Positions 34,047 to 42,069 of a DNA stretch of 64,000 nucleotides are shown in pieces. The notes beneath the pieces are model-generated. The model was not told where the DNA came from, made no database searches, and worked only from the letters and a program-made list of their open reading frames with translations. A program made the position numbers and the translations under genes. The DNA comes from Tindallia californiensis (GTDB lineage: Bacteria > Bacillota > Clostridia > Peptostreptococcales > Tindalliaceae): contig NZ_FNPV01000009.1 in NCBI RefSeq assembly GCF_900107405.1, positions 64,737 to 128,736 of the forward strand, read 5' to 3'. Each line of letters begins with the position of its first letter. The stretch's first letter is position 1.

Positions 34047-35069
34047 TTAACGTTGTACTCTTCCTGAACCGTCACCTTTTACTAGTGTTTCCACTTCGTC
34101 AAGATTCACCAGATTAAAATCTCCAGGCACTGTATGCTTCATTGCGGAAGCGGCCACAGCAAACTCTAACGCCTCTTGTAATGGTTTCTCCGTCAGCAAT
34201 CCGTAGATCAATCCGCCAGCAAAAGAGTCTCCTCCGCCGACCCGGTCTACAATCCGTACATCATATTTGCGTGACAGGTATGATTTGTTTCCATCACATA
34301 GCATTGCAGACCAGCCGTTATCTGATGCGGAGTAGCTTTCTCTCAATGTAGAAGCCACATATTTGAAACCAAATCTTTCGATCAACTGGTTGGCAACTTT
34401 TTCATATGCTGCGTGATCAATCTGACCCGACTCCACATCTGTTCCGCCGGCTTTGATACCAAAAACCTTCTCGGCATCCTCTTCATTGCCAATGCATACA
34501 TCCACATATTTCATTAACTGGGACATCACATTCTCCGCTTCTTCAGGTGTCCAGAGTTTTTTGCGATAGTTCAAGTCCACAGATACGGTCACGCCCATTT
34601 CCTTGGCTTTTTGACAAGCTTCCATGGTAATATCCGTAGCTTTGCTTCCAAGAGCTGGCGTAATGCCAGTAAAGTGAAACCAATCTACTCCTTTAAAAAT
34701 CTGTTGCCAATCAAAATCGGATGGATCGGCTTCTGCAATAGCCGAGTGAGCACGGTCATAGATTACTTTGGAAGCACGTTGAGAAGCGCCACTCTCTAGA
34801 AAATAGATGCCTAGTCGCTCACCACCACGAGCAATAAAATTAGTATCGACACCAAAACGACGCAATGCATTAACAGCACTTTGACCAATTTCATGTTTAG
34901 GTACCTTTGTTACGAAACGAGCTTCTAATCCGTAATTGGCTAAGGATACGCAAACGTTTGCCTCGCCGCCGCCATAACAAACATCAACGTTTTCAGACTG
35001 AACAAATCTCTGAAATCCATGTGTTGAAAGACGAAGCATGATTTCACCTAATGTCACTACTTTTTTCAT
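34047..35069 (-). CDS. kdgK: 2-Keto-3-deoxygluconate kinase (PfkB family)
   Basis: This 340-aa ribokinase-fold sugar kinase has the N-terminal glycine motif GGGEANVCVSLA and the C-terminal active-site motif RVGGGDSFAGGLIYG, with the catalytic aspartate in GGGD. Its best fit is KdgK, which makes 2-keto-3-deoxy-6-phosphogluconate from KDG and ATP; this agrees with the adjacent aldolase. ATG 35069 has GGAGGAG upstream and follows the aldolase stop by 2 nt. Confidence 0.9.
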   Translation of the reverse strand: MKKVVTLGEIMLRLSTHGFQRFVQSENVDVCYGGGEANVCVSLANYGLEARFVTKVPKHEIGQSAVNALRRFGVDTNFIARGGERLGIYFLESGASQRASKVIYDRAHSAIAEADPSDFDWQQIFKGVDWFHFTGITPALGSKATDITMEACQKAKEMGVTVSVDLNYRKKLWTPEEAENVMSQLMKYVDVCIGNEEDAEKVFGIKAGGTDVESGQIDHAAYEKVANQLIERFGFKYVASTLRESYSASDNGWSAMLCDGNKSYLSRKYDVRIVDRVGGGDSFAGGLIYGLLTEKPLQEALEFAVAASAMKHTVPGDFNLVNLDEVETLVKGDGSGRVQR

Positions 35070-35071
35070 CC

Positions 35072-35737
35072 TTACTCTCCTCCATCCACTTTTTCATTTC
35101 TTGCTTCTTTAATTTTTTCTGTAAACCGAAGGGCTGTCTGAGTTATTTTTTCATAGTCACCGGATTTGGCACCACCTGTTAACTCACTGCCAACACCCAC
35201 AGCTACACATCCATTACGAATCCATTCATCCACATTTTCCAGGCTAACGCCACCTGTTGGCATCAGAGGCACTTGAGGCAAAGGCCCTTTAATTGCCTTA
35301 ATATAGTCCGGGCCAAAAGCACTTCCAGGAAAAACTTTTATGACATCTGCACCAGCCTCCACCGCTTGGATCATCTCTGTCAATGTCATACAACCGGGCA
35401 TATACGGAATTTGATAACGATTGCATAGTTTTGCTGTTGCCAGATCAAAACCAGGACTTACGACATACTCAGCTCCGGCAAGAATGGCAATCCGTGCTGT
35501 TTCACTGTCAAGGACAGTTCCTGCACCAATGATTAACTCTTTGGGGCTGAATTTCTGCTTCAACTCATTGATAGCTTTCTCGGCTCCCGGCACTGTAAAA
35601 GTGATTTCAATAGCTGAAATGCCACCATCTATGCATGCACGGGCAATTTTTTCCGCTGATTGACTGTTTTTTGCTCGTACCACTGCCACTATTCCTACTT
35701 CACAGATTCGGGATAAGGTATCTACTTTAGGGATCAC
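35072..35737 (-). CDS. eda: 2-Keto-3-deoxy-6-phosphogluconate aldolase
   Basis: This 221-aa class I aldolase of the KDPG/KHG family shows the active-site glutamate (ISAIEITFTVP), GAGTVLD, and the Schiff-base lysine in ADVIKVFPGSAFGP, with PTGGVSLENVDEW at the phosphate site. It cleaves KDPG to pyruvate and glyceraldehyde-3-phosphate. It is the first gene of the eda-kdgK-tctB-tctC-tctA-dehydratase operon. I put the start at GTG 35737 (AGAGGTGG upstream); GTG 35749 or 35746 cannot be excluded. Confidence 0.93.
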   Translation of the reverse strand: MIPKVDTLSRICEVGIVAVVRAKNSQSAEKIARACIDGGISAIEITFTVPGAEKAINELKQKFSPKELIIGAGTVLDSETARIAILAGAEYVVSPGFDLATAKLCNRYQIPYMPGCMTLTEMIQAVEAGADVIKVFPGSAFGPDYIKAIKGPLPQVPLMPTGGVSLENVDEWIRNGCVAVGVGSELTGGAKSGDYEKITQTALRFTEKIKEARNEKVDGGE

Positions 35738-35767
35738 ACCTATCACCACCTCTCTTTTGTTTCATAT

Positions 35768-35786
35768 AGTGAACCTCGGTTTCATT
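35768..35786 (-). promoter_or_regulatory. KdgR/IclR-type operator at the sugar-acid operon promoter
   Basis: The minus strand reads AATGAAACCGAGGTTCACT, an imperfect palindrome close to the enterobacterial KdgR box (AATGAAAC-N3-GTTTCATT; remembered, not checked). It lies at about +1 to +19 of the predicted transcript, a classic repressor position. Confidence 0.55.
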
Positions 35787-35791
35787 TTTTC

Positions 35792-35820
35792 ATTATATAT
35801 GATATTATCTGTTAATTCAA
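35792..35820 (-). promoter_or_regulatory. Sigma-A promoter of the sugar-acid operon
   Basis: TTGAAT (35815-35820), a 17-nt spacer, then TATAAT (35792-35797), about 55 bp upstream of eda. Confidence 0.7.
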
Positions 35821-36076
35821 TACTTTTTCTTGTATTTTGTGATGATTCTGTGATCATTCTAGAGTGCATCCATCTCGATATAAGTATTTAGAAGGTTTTC
35901 AATCAGATTCTATTGTAACTTTCCAACTGAATCTTTAGCTTTTAGTAACATTTCAACTCCATCATAAGCTAATCATATATTATCCAGTTAGACTAAAATG
36001 TTTGGCGCCTACTGTCATTGAGAATTGAGAATGAAGAATTAAGTTCAAACACCCTAAAGGGCACTCATGCTATTTC

Positions 36077-36134
36077 CTATACCATAAAAAATGCTGGTTT
36101 CCTTGATTGGAAACCAGCATTTCTTATGGTATAG
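36077..36134. terminator. Long inverted repeat, probable bidirectional terminator
   Basis: Outer arms CTATACCATAA/TTATGGTATAG and inner arms AAATGCTGGTTTCC/GGAAACCAGCATTT surround a 6-nt loop, about 25 paired bases in all. On the minus strand the inner stem is followed by TTTTTT. It lies 45 bp after the ABC-ATPase remnant, so it is probably the old terminator of that gene. Confidence 0.8.
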
Positions 36135-36178
36135 CTGAAGTAAATTCACTTCCGATCGACCTACCCGAAAGAGGTAGT

Positions 36179-36323
36179 CTAGTAAACGGCCACTGGACCA
36201 CATGGTCCCTTCATAATATCGATTTTTGTTTCAAAAATATCAGTCAGCAGGGTTGGCTTCATTACCTCTTCCACGGTTCCAAAGGTAGCGATTTCTCCGT
36301 TTTTCATGGCACAAATTCGATCC
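36179..36323 (-). pseudogene. C-terminal remnant of an ABC transporter ATPase (iron/cobalamin type)
   Basis: About 48 codons on the minus strand: LDRICAMKNGEIATFGTVEE then VMKPTLLTDIFETKIDIMKG and a stop. This is the tail after the H-loop of FepC/BtuD-like ATPases (xxMKxGxIxxxGxxxEVxxxxxLxxxF). Walker motifs are absent and a terminator sits directly at the upstream break, so the gene was deleted. Confidence 0.75.
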
Positions 36324-36324
36324 A

Positions 36325-36353
36325 ATAAAAAAAGACCGTCAACTCACGGTCTT
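36325..36353 (-). terminator. Rho-independent terminator (minus strand)
   Basis: AAGACCGT/ACGGTCTT stem followed by seven Ts on the minus strand. It backs up the sodA terminator. Confidence 0.85.
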
Positions 36354-36405
36354 CCTGGTATGTGATTCAACGCCATAAATAAAGACGCTTTGCATCGGCA
36401 AATCT

Positions 36406-36439
36406 ATAAAAAGAACCTACCCGCTTTGGATAGGTTCTT
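36406..36439 (-). terminator. sodA terminator
   Basis: AAGAACCTA/TAGGTTCTT stem followed by TTT on the minus strand, 15 bp after the sodA stop codon. Confidence 0.85.
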
Positions 36440-36453
36440 CTACAAGCTTCTTG

Positions 36454-37065
36454 TTACTGAAAGCTCTCATACCGCTGGCTAACATAATCCCAATTCACCA
36501 CATTCCACCATGCATGAATATAGTCTGGTCTTTTGTTTTGATATTTAAGGTAATAGGCATGTTCCCACACATCAAGACCTAACAGTATTTTATTCCCGTC
36601 CATTAAGGGGTTATCTTGGTTGGGGGTAGAGGTTACCTCCAGTTCTTGGTTTTTGTTAAGAATCAACCAAGCCCAACCGCTACCAAAACGAGTGGTTGCT
36701 GCGTTATTAAAGCTTTCCTGAAAAGCTTCAAAGCTACCAAAGGTTTTCTCAATGGCTTCTAATAATTTTCCTGTTGGTTTTCCTCCACCTTGAGGTGACA
36801 GGATTTTCCAGAATAAACGATGGTTGTAATGACCGCCGCCATTGTTTCTTACCGCCCAGTATACTTCTTGGGGCAATTCTTCCAGTGATGTCATTAATGC
36901 TTCCAATTCTTTTTCCTCAAAAGCATCTTGATTTTCAAGAGCTTGGTTCAATTTAGTCACATAGGCTTGATGATGCTTCGTGTGATGAATTTCCATGGTT
37001 TCTTTATCGATATGGGGCTCCAAAGCATCATATGGGTATTGCAGATTTGGTAAAGTGTGTTTCAT
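36454..37065 (-). CDS. sodA: Superoxide dismutase, Mn type
   Basis: SodA converts superoxide to H2O2 and O2. The 203-aa protein has the metal ligands H27, H82, D165 and H169 (in HYNHRLFW and DVWEHAYY). Glycine at about 77 (NNGGGH) and glutamine at 150 (TPNQDNPLM) are the pattern of Mn-preferring enzymes. AAGGAGG lies 8 nt before the ATG. A Fur-box-like palindrome 64-76 bp upstream implies iron-dependent control, which fits a Mn enzyme made when iron is scarce. Confidence 0.96.
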   Translation of the reverse strand: MKHTLPNLQYPYDALEPHIDKETMEIHHTKHHQAYVTKLNQALENQDAFEEKELEALMTSLEELPQEVYWAVRNNGGGHYNHRLFWKILSPQGGGKPTGKLLEAIEKTFGSFEAFQESFNNAATTRFGSGWAWLILNKNQELEVTSTPNQDNPLMDGNKILLGLDVWEHAYYLKYQNKRPDYIHAWWNVVNWDYVSQRYESFQ

Positions 37066-37105
37066 TGTTGTTACCTCCTTCTTTCGTCTCTAATTAAGCT
37101 TATTC

Positions 37106-37141
37106 ATTATATACCCACCTCTCATAACGATAATCATTATC
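37106..37141 (-). promoter_or_regulatory. sodA promoter with Fur-box-like operator
   Basis: A -10 box TATAAT (37106-37111, minus strand) lies beside the perfect palindrome GATAAT-C-ATTATC (37129-37141), which matches the core of the Fur consensus and covers the -35 region. Confidence 0.7.
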
Positions 37142-37163
37142 ATTTAATTTTCTTTTTGTTTTC

Positions 37164-38477
37164 TTACTCATCTTCCCGAAGAATGTTGATGTTTTTCCCT
37201 TCCATTATCTTGTTCATATTGCGCATAGAGCACATTTTGCCACACATGGTACAGCTATCTTCATGGGCTGGCATCGATGTTTCACGATATTCTTTTGGTT
37301 TTTCTGGTTCAATAGCTAACTCAAACATTTTTTTCCAATCCAGCTCTTGCCTTGCTTTGCTCATTTTATGATCGATTTCGCTGGAGCCAGGAATCTGTTT
37401 CGCAATATCACCTGCATGGGCGGCAATTTTAGCGGCAATGATCCCTTCTTTCATATCATCCAGACTGGGAAGCCTTAAATGTTCTGCCGGTGTCACATAG
37501 CATAAGAAATCCGCACCGCTGCCAGCTGCCATAGCACCGCCAATAGCGCTGGTGATATGGTCGTATCCTGGCGCTATATCGGTAACGATGGGACCCAGTA
37601 CATAAAAAGGAGCTCCATGGCATAGCTTTTTCTCTAATAAAACATTTGCTTCTATTTCGTTCATTGCCATATGGCCTGGTCCTTCAATAATGACTTGAAC
37701 ATTTCGTTCCCAGGCTCGAAGTGTTAACTCTCCCAGTACCATCAGTTCTTTGACTTGCGATGCATCCGTAGCATCATGGATACTTCCCGGTCTGCAGGCA
37801 TCTCCTAGGCTTAAGGTTATGTCATGTTTTTCGCAAATATCCAGCAGTCGATCATAATGCTCATAAAAAGGATTTTCGTTGCCGGTTAATTCCATCCATC
37901 CGTACAGTAGAGAACCACCCCGCGAAACAATATTCGTCAGTCTTTTATTGCGCTTAAACACGTCAACAGCTTCTCTGTTGATACCCGCGTGAACTGTTAC
38001 AAAATCCGCACCGTCTTCCCCATGTTTTTCAACCACACGAAGAAATTCGTCTGCCGTAATAGCTTGCAGTTCTTTGTCATAAAACCCTACAGCATCATAA
38101 ATGGGCACGGTGCCTACCAGGGCGGGGGAGATTTCTACCAATCTTTGTCGAAATGCTTCTGTTTTTCCAAAAGAGCTCAAATCCATAATGGCTTCTGTTT
38201 TCATTTCAAGAGCTTTTTTTACTTTGACCATTTCTGCTTCTATGTCATAGCAATCTTTTGAAATCCCCAGATTGACATTTATTTTTGTTCGCATGCCTAA
38301 GCCAATGCCTTCTGGATCCAAGCTGTGGTGATGTTTGTTAGCCGGAATCACTACCGTCCCTTCGGCGACTCTTTTTTTCAATTCTTCCACATGAATCCCC
38401 TCTTTTTTAGCCACCACTTCCATTTCTTTTGTCACAATACCTTTTTTCGCTGCGTCCATTTGTGTACTGTAATTCAT
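37164..38477 (-). CDS. thiC: Phosphomethylpyrimidine synthase ThiC
   Basis: ThiC is a radical-SAM enzyme that turns aminoimidazole ribotide into HMP phosphate, the pyrimidine half of thiamine. The 437-aa protein has the C-terminal cluster motif [15 protein letters not shown] (CX2CX4C), plus [14 protein letters not shown] and [12 protein letters not shown]. It is the anaerobic, short-N-terminus form. ATG 38477 has AGAGGAGTG upstream; frames extending further 5' would translate the riboswitch. It stands alone, so the rest of thiamine synthesis lies elsewhere. Confidence 0.97.
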   Translation of the reverse strand: MNYSTQMDAAKKGIVTKEMEVVAKKEGIHVEELKKRVAEGTVVIPANKHHHSLDPEGIGLGMRTKINVNLGISKDCYDIEAEMVKVKKALEMKTEAIMDLSSFGKTEAFRQRLVEISPALVGTVPIYDAVGFYDKELQAITADEFLRVVEKHGEDGADFVTVHAGINREAVDVFKRNKRLTNIVSRGGSLLYGWMELTGNENPFYEHYDRLLDICEKHDITLSLGDACRPGSIHDATDASQVKELMVLGELTLRAWERNVQVIIEGPGHMAMNEIEANVLLEKKLCHGAPFYVLGPIVTDIAPGYDHITSAIGGAMAAGSGADFLCYVTPAEHLRLPSLDDMKEGIIAAKIAAHAGDIAKQIPGSSEIDHKMSKARQELDWKKMFELAIEPEKPKEYRETSMPAHEDSCTMCGKMCSMRNMNKIMEGKNINILREDE

Positions 38478-38552
38478 TTTTTTCACTCCTCTTATATTGT
38501 TTTTCATTGTTGCTGTTGTTTTTACTGTTCTCTTGGTATTCATTTTTTCAAT
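38478..38552 (-). other. thiC leader downstream of the riboswitch terminator
   Basis: Short A/T-rich stretch with the ThiC ribosome binding site (AGAGGAG). No further structure seen. Confidence 0.5.
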
Positions 38553-38582
38553 AAAAAAAACTTCCCCATAACGGAGGAAGCT
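38553..38582 (-). terminator. TPP riboswitch expression platform: intrinsic terminator
   Basis: On the minus strand CTTCC...GGAAG with an inner CC/GG is followed by eight Ts. The left arm (AGCTTCCT, 38575-38582) can instead pair with AGGAAGCT at the 3' end of the aptamer (38636-38643), giving an antiterminator when thiamine pyrophosphate is absent. Confidence 0.85.
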
Positions 38583-38635
38583 TGTGTTGAAAAAACGATC
38601 AATATCATCGATGGATACTTTCGTTATCATTACAT

Positions 38636-38715
38636 AGCTTCCTACGGTGGGATTATCCACGTCAGGTGCGAGGGTCAACGAATATTTTCATTTCTCAGCC
38701 TTTCGGCTCCCCTGC
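38636..38715 (-). promoter_or_regulatory. Thiamine pyrophosphate (TPP) riboswitch aptamer
   Basis: Conserved THI-box elements occur in order on the minus strand: GGGGAGC, GGCTGAGA, a variable arm, GACCCT, CACCTGA, then TGGATAATCCCA and CGTAGGAAGC. It is 160 nt upstream of thiC in the same direction. The terminator described above is the regulated element. Confidence 0.95.
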
Positions 38716-38785
38716 TATGATGCTATTTGATTTTCTTTGTTTTTTTCCTCTTTTTTGCATGTTCCTCTTTCAAAAAGGAGGGGGC

Positions 38786-39274
38786 TTAGTCTATTCCCTG
38801 ATCCAGTTTTCGAATGCCTTCTGTCTTTAAATGATGATACAGGGTTTCGATAGGTTCTCCATCAATCATAAGTAATGGATTTAGTTCGTACAGAGGAAGG
38901 ATGACGAATCCCCGTTCTTTCATGCGAGGATGGGGAAGTATTAACTCCTTTTCACTACTTTTCTGATCATTAAATAACAAGATATCCACATCGATGCTTC
39001 GTGGGCCCCACCGAATCACTCGCTTTCTTTTAAGTGTTGCTTCGATTTCATGGCAGAAAGCCAGCAATCCATAGGCTTCTAAGGTGGTGTCCAGCTCCAC
39101 GGCCATGTTAAGAAATGTATCCTGATCCAGATAGCCTACTGGATCGGTTTCGTAAAGGGATGATTTCTGGCAGGCAATTGTTTGGGGATGTTGTTGAATC
39201 ATCTGACAAGCATCTCTTAGATGTCCTCTCCGATCTCCTATATTACTCCCTAAACTTAGATAGGTTCTATTCAT
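38786..39274 (-). CDS. folK: 2-Amino-4-hydroxy-6-hydroxymethyldihydropteridine pyrophosphokinase FolK
   Basis: FolK activates the pterin with ATP before joining to p-aminobenzoate. The 162-aa protein has LSLGSNIGDRRGHL at the N-terminus and the signature RWGPRSIDVDILLF. ATG 39274 overlaps the end of folB by 8 nt; its ribosome binding site (GAGAGAAG) is weak, which fits coupled translation. It is the last gene of the folate operon. Confidence 0.96.
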   Translation of the reverse strand: MNRTYLSLGSNIGDRRGHLRDACQMIQQHPQTIACQKSSLYETDPVGYLDQDTFLNMAVELDTTLEAYGLLAFCHEIEATLKRKRVIRWGPRSIDVDILLFNDQKSSEKELILPHPRMKERGFVILPLYELNPLLMIDGEPIETLYHHLKTEGIRKLDQGID

Positions 39275-39632
39275 CTCGGCTTCTCTCAATCTCCACACCA
39301 AAATAGTCAAAAATGCCTTTTACGGGTGCTTCTGGTTTTTTTACCCGCACCATGACTTTTTTGATCTTTCCATATTTCTCCAAAATACGGTGACTGATAT
39401 GTTCTGCCAGGGCTTCAATCAAATGAAACCGTTGATTTTCTGCCAGTTCTTTTACATCCTCATAAACATCTGCATAACTAACGGTATTGTCTACATGATC
39501 TGTAGTGCCGGCCAGTGCAAGGTCTGCCCATAGTTCTATGTCTAGGATAAATTTTTGTCCCAGCCTTTTTTCCTCTTCCAGGACGCCATGATATCCATAA
39601 AATGATAGATGGTGCATAATGATTTTATCCAT
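39267..39632 (-). CDS. folB: Dihydroneopterin aldolase FolB
   Basis: This 121-aa enzyme cleaves dihydroneopterin to hydroxymethyldihydropterin. It has FYGYHGVLEEEKRLGQKF near the N-terminus and catalytic-region residues in VSYADVYEDV, with HLIEALAEHI and the lysine in VRVKKPEAPV. Overlaps folP by 8 nt and folK by 8 nt, so translation is coupled. AGAGGAG precedes the ATG. Confidence 0.96.
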   Translation of the reverse strand: MDKIIMHHLSFYGYHGVLEEEKRLGQKFILDIELWADLALAGTTDHVDNTVSYADVYEDVKELAENQRFHLIEALAEHISHRILEKYGKIKKVMVRVKKPEAPVKGIFDYFGVEIERSRDE

Positions 39633-40521
39633 GTTCGACTCCTCTTAGGATGGCATCCGCCACCTTTATTCCTCTCAGGTTTTCTTTAATATCATGAACT
39701 CTAATGATTTCTACTCCTTGATAAACGCCAATCACATTGGTAGCTAGCGTACCTTCCATTCTTTGCTCCGGTGCCAGGTCCAGTATTTTTCCTATCATGG
39801 ATTTTCTGGACGTTCCCAACAGCACTGGATAACCAAATTCCTGAAGTTCCTGCAACCTACCCATGACATAAATGTTTTGTTCTGGTGTTTTTCCAAAGCC
39901 TATGCCCGGATCCAGCAGAATGTTTTTGTCGTCGATACCTGCTTCTCGAGCCATGGTAAGGGACTTTTCAAAAAACTTTTTAATACTGGAAAGAATGTCT
40001 TCTTTATATTCCGTGCCTTCCTGATTGTGCATGATGCATACCGGAACGCCAAAGGAAGCTACCACCGATGCCATTTCCTTATCCCGCTGAAGGCCCCATA
40101 CATCATTGATCATATGAACGCCGGCTTCTAAGGCTGCCTTTGCCACTGGTGCCTTGTAGGTATCGACAGAGATGGGAACTTCTAAGGCTTCTACCAACGC
40201 TTTTACCATGGGCATGACCCGTTTAAGTTCTTCTTCCTCTTCCACTTTTATGGCACCTGGTCTGGTAGACTCTCCCCCTATATCAATGATATCCGCACCT
40301 TCTTCTACCATTTTTTTTCCATGGAACAAGGCTTTTTCCACTTCTGTAAACTGTCCGCCATCAGAAAAGGAATCGGGTGTGACATTTAAGATTCCCATAA
40401 TCAATGTCCGCTTCCCAAGAGGCAGCGAATACCCTCTCAGTTCCAGTGGATCGAGGGGTTTCTGTGGCTTTGACTTATGGATTGTTTCTGTTTTCTCTTG
40501 CTTTGTTGTCCTCTTTGTCAT
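39625..40521 (-). CDS. folP: Dihydropteroate synthase FolP
   Basis: FolP joins the activated pterin to p-aminobenzoate; sulfonamides inhibit this step. The protein (298 aa) shows GILNVTPDSFSDGG, IIDIGGESTRPGA, ILLDPGIGFGKT and GTSRKS motifs. The first 30 residues are basic and not conserved. The start is uncertain: AAGGAGG is only 2 nt from GTG 40533 but 14 nt from ATG 40521; I list the ATG. Confidence 0.95.
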   Translation of the reverse strand: MTKRTTKQEKTETIHKSKPQKPLDPLELRGYSLPLGKRTLIMGILNVTPDSFSDGGQFTEVEKALFHGKKMVEEGADIIDIGGESTRPGAIKVEEEEELKRVMPMVKALVEALEVPISVDTYKAPVAKAALEAGVHMINDVWGLQRDKEMASVVASFGVPVCIMHNQEGTEYKEDILSSIKKFFEKSLTMAREAGIDDKNILLDPGIGFGKTPEQNIYVMGRLQELQEFGYPVLLGTSRKSMIGKILDLAPEQRMEGTLATNVIGVYQGVEIIRVHDIKENLRGIKVADAILRGVEHG

Positions 40522-40554
40522 ACCGTCTCTCACAACCTCCTTTTTCCCCTCTGT

Positions 40555-41121
40555 TTATCGGCCAAATTCAATCAATGTAATTGCTTCTGCTCTAGATTTT
40601 GCGTCATGTTTGAAGATCCCTCTTACGGCGGAGGAAACGGTTTTAGAGCCTGGCTTTTTAATTCCTCGCATGGTCATGCACATATGTTCCGCTTCTACGA
40701 CGACAATCACTCCGTAAGGTTCCAATTTTTCCTGAATCGTATCCGCAATGGTTGAGGTTAACCGTTCTTGTAATTGTGGTCTTTTGGCGATGGTATCTAC
40801 TACTCTTGCCAGTTTGCTTAAGCCGGTCAGTTTTCCGTTTTTAGGAATGTAGCCTACGTGAGCCACTCCAAAAAAGGGTACTAAGTGATGTTCGCAAACG
40901 GAGTAGAATGCAATGTCTTTTACAATGACCAGTTCTTCATGTTTTTCTTCTTGAAAAAACACCTCCAAATGTTTTTGGGGGTCTTCATTCATTCCTGAAA
41001 ATATTTCTTCGTACATTCGTGCAATTCGATCCGGTGTTCCTAATAGCCCTTCTCGATCTGGATCTTCGCCAATAGCATGTAGAATTTCTCTTACCGCATT
41101 TTCGATTCGTTTTTTATCCAT
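40555..41121 (-). CDS. folE: GTP cyclohydrolase I FolE
   Basis: This 188-aa enzyme converts GTP to dihydroneopterin triphosphate, the first step of folate synthesis. It has ATP/GTP-site and zinc motifs [13 protein letters not shown] and [22 protein letters not shown] 41121 has AAGGGG 8 nt upstream; an upstream GTG is less likely. The next enzyme, a dihydroneopterin-triphosphate pyrophosphatase, is not identified in the operon. Confidence 0.96.
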   Translation of the reverse strand: MDKKRIENAVREILHAIGEDPDREGLLGTPDRIARMYEEIFSGMNEDPQKHLEVFFQEEKHEELVIVKDIAFYSVCEHHLVPFFGVAHVGYIPKNGKLTGLSKLARVVDTIAKRPQLQERLTSTIADTIQEKLEPYGVIVVVEAEHMCMTMRGIKKPGSKTVSSAVRGIFKHDAKSRAEAITLIEFGR

Positions 41122-41282
41122 CCTTATATCCCCTTCCACGGATTCATCTTGCCCTCTTACTCTTAACCGATGCTGTTTATGTTTTATGGTTTATTGATCC
41201 TATGTTTTTATACTTTATAGATCCTACCTTCGTATATTCACCTTTTCTCTTGCTTATCCTCACCATTTTTCCCTGTATTTCT

Positions 41283-41996
41283 TTACCGATCAATGGGATA
41301 CACACCTTTTTCAAAGGTTAGCAATGGACCTCCCACATGACGAAGTACATGGTCTGTCATTTTCTCAAGTATTTCGTATGACTGTTTTGAATCTTTTTCA
41401 TAAAAATCTTCTATCATTTTGTAGAGTGCTGGTTCTTTCTCTTTTAATATGCTTAATTGTTTTTTTCGTTTGGGAATTACTGGTTCTGTTAATTGAAAGT
41501 AGGCTTCGATCAATGCGGCTAAATAGCTGTTTTTTAGGTAATAGCTTTGTGGCTGGTCATGTTTTTGCTGAGATAAATATTGGAGGTTGTGCTTTAGATC
41601 AAAGCGAATAAAATTAATTTCTTCCGCTGTTAATTCCGGTTTATTTTCCCTTCCTGCCTGCTGTAATGCAAGGATTCGAAGAAAAGTATTGTCCTTTCCT
41701 TCATATATTTTTTCAAACCGTTTCACAACGTCTGTCCAGATCACAGAACCGGCCGCAACCTCTTGATGAAGCAGGTCTTCCGAGATATAGGAAATGTCCA
41801 GTTCCAGATTTTCATACTGAACCACTTCTCTTTCGAAAATCTGGTAGTGTTCATCTATGACCAGCAGATCCACATCTCCTAAAGGGTGGCTATTTTTTTC
41901 AAAAGCTTCATAGGATTTTTTTCCGATGGCTCCCACCAGACTCTCAGGATGTAAGCGAATAAGGTTTTCGACTACTTCTTTCACGACGGTATGCAT
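41283..41996 (-). CDS. Nucleotidyltransferase-fold protein within the folate operon
   Basis: This 237-aa protein has a degenerate polymerase-beta-like nucleotidyltransferase motif near residues 25-50: LVGAIGKKSYEAF followed by HPLGDVDLLVID, where GDVD holds the metal-binding aspartates. A helical C-terminal part (about 110-230) follows and could be a substrate-binding helical domain, as in aminoglycoside or HEPN-associated nucleotidyltransferases. I do not recognise a specific family. It lies between pabC and folE, with about 75 and 161 nt gaps. Folate operons normally lack such a gene. The start may be ATG 41996 (AAGGTAGG upstream) or TTG 42026. Confidence 0.65.
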   Translation of the reverse strand: MHTVVKEVVENLIRLHPESLVGAIGKKSYEAFEKNSHPLGDVDLLVIDEHYQIFEREVVQYENLELDISYISEDLLHQEVAAGSVIWTDVVKRFEKIYEGKDNTFLRILALQQAGRENKPELTAEEINFIRFDLKHNLQYLSQQKHDQPQSYYLKNSYLAALIEAYFQLTEPVIPKRKKQLSILKEKEPALYKMIEDFYEKDSKQSYEILEKMTDHVLRHVGGPLLTFEKGVYPIDR

Positions 41997-42069
41997 TCTC
42001 AAACCTACCTTTCCATATTTATCCAATGAGGATCACCTTTACCCAGTGACGGATACCGCAAAATCCTGC

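Larger units (their letters stand above)
35738..36453. other. Intergenic region between the sugar-acid operon and sodA
   Basis: About 700 bp. From left to right: the eda promoter and operator, about 250 bp of AT-rich sequence with nothing recognisable, a long palindrome (36077-36134), an ABC-ATPase remnant (36179-36323) and two minus-strand terminators. Confidence 0.7.

Noticed and set aside
38478-38678. Upstream extension of the thiC reading frame
   Set aside because: It would translate the TPP aptamer and terminator; the conserved ThiC start and ribosome binding site are at 38477.
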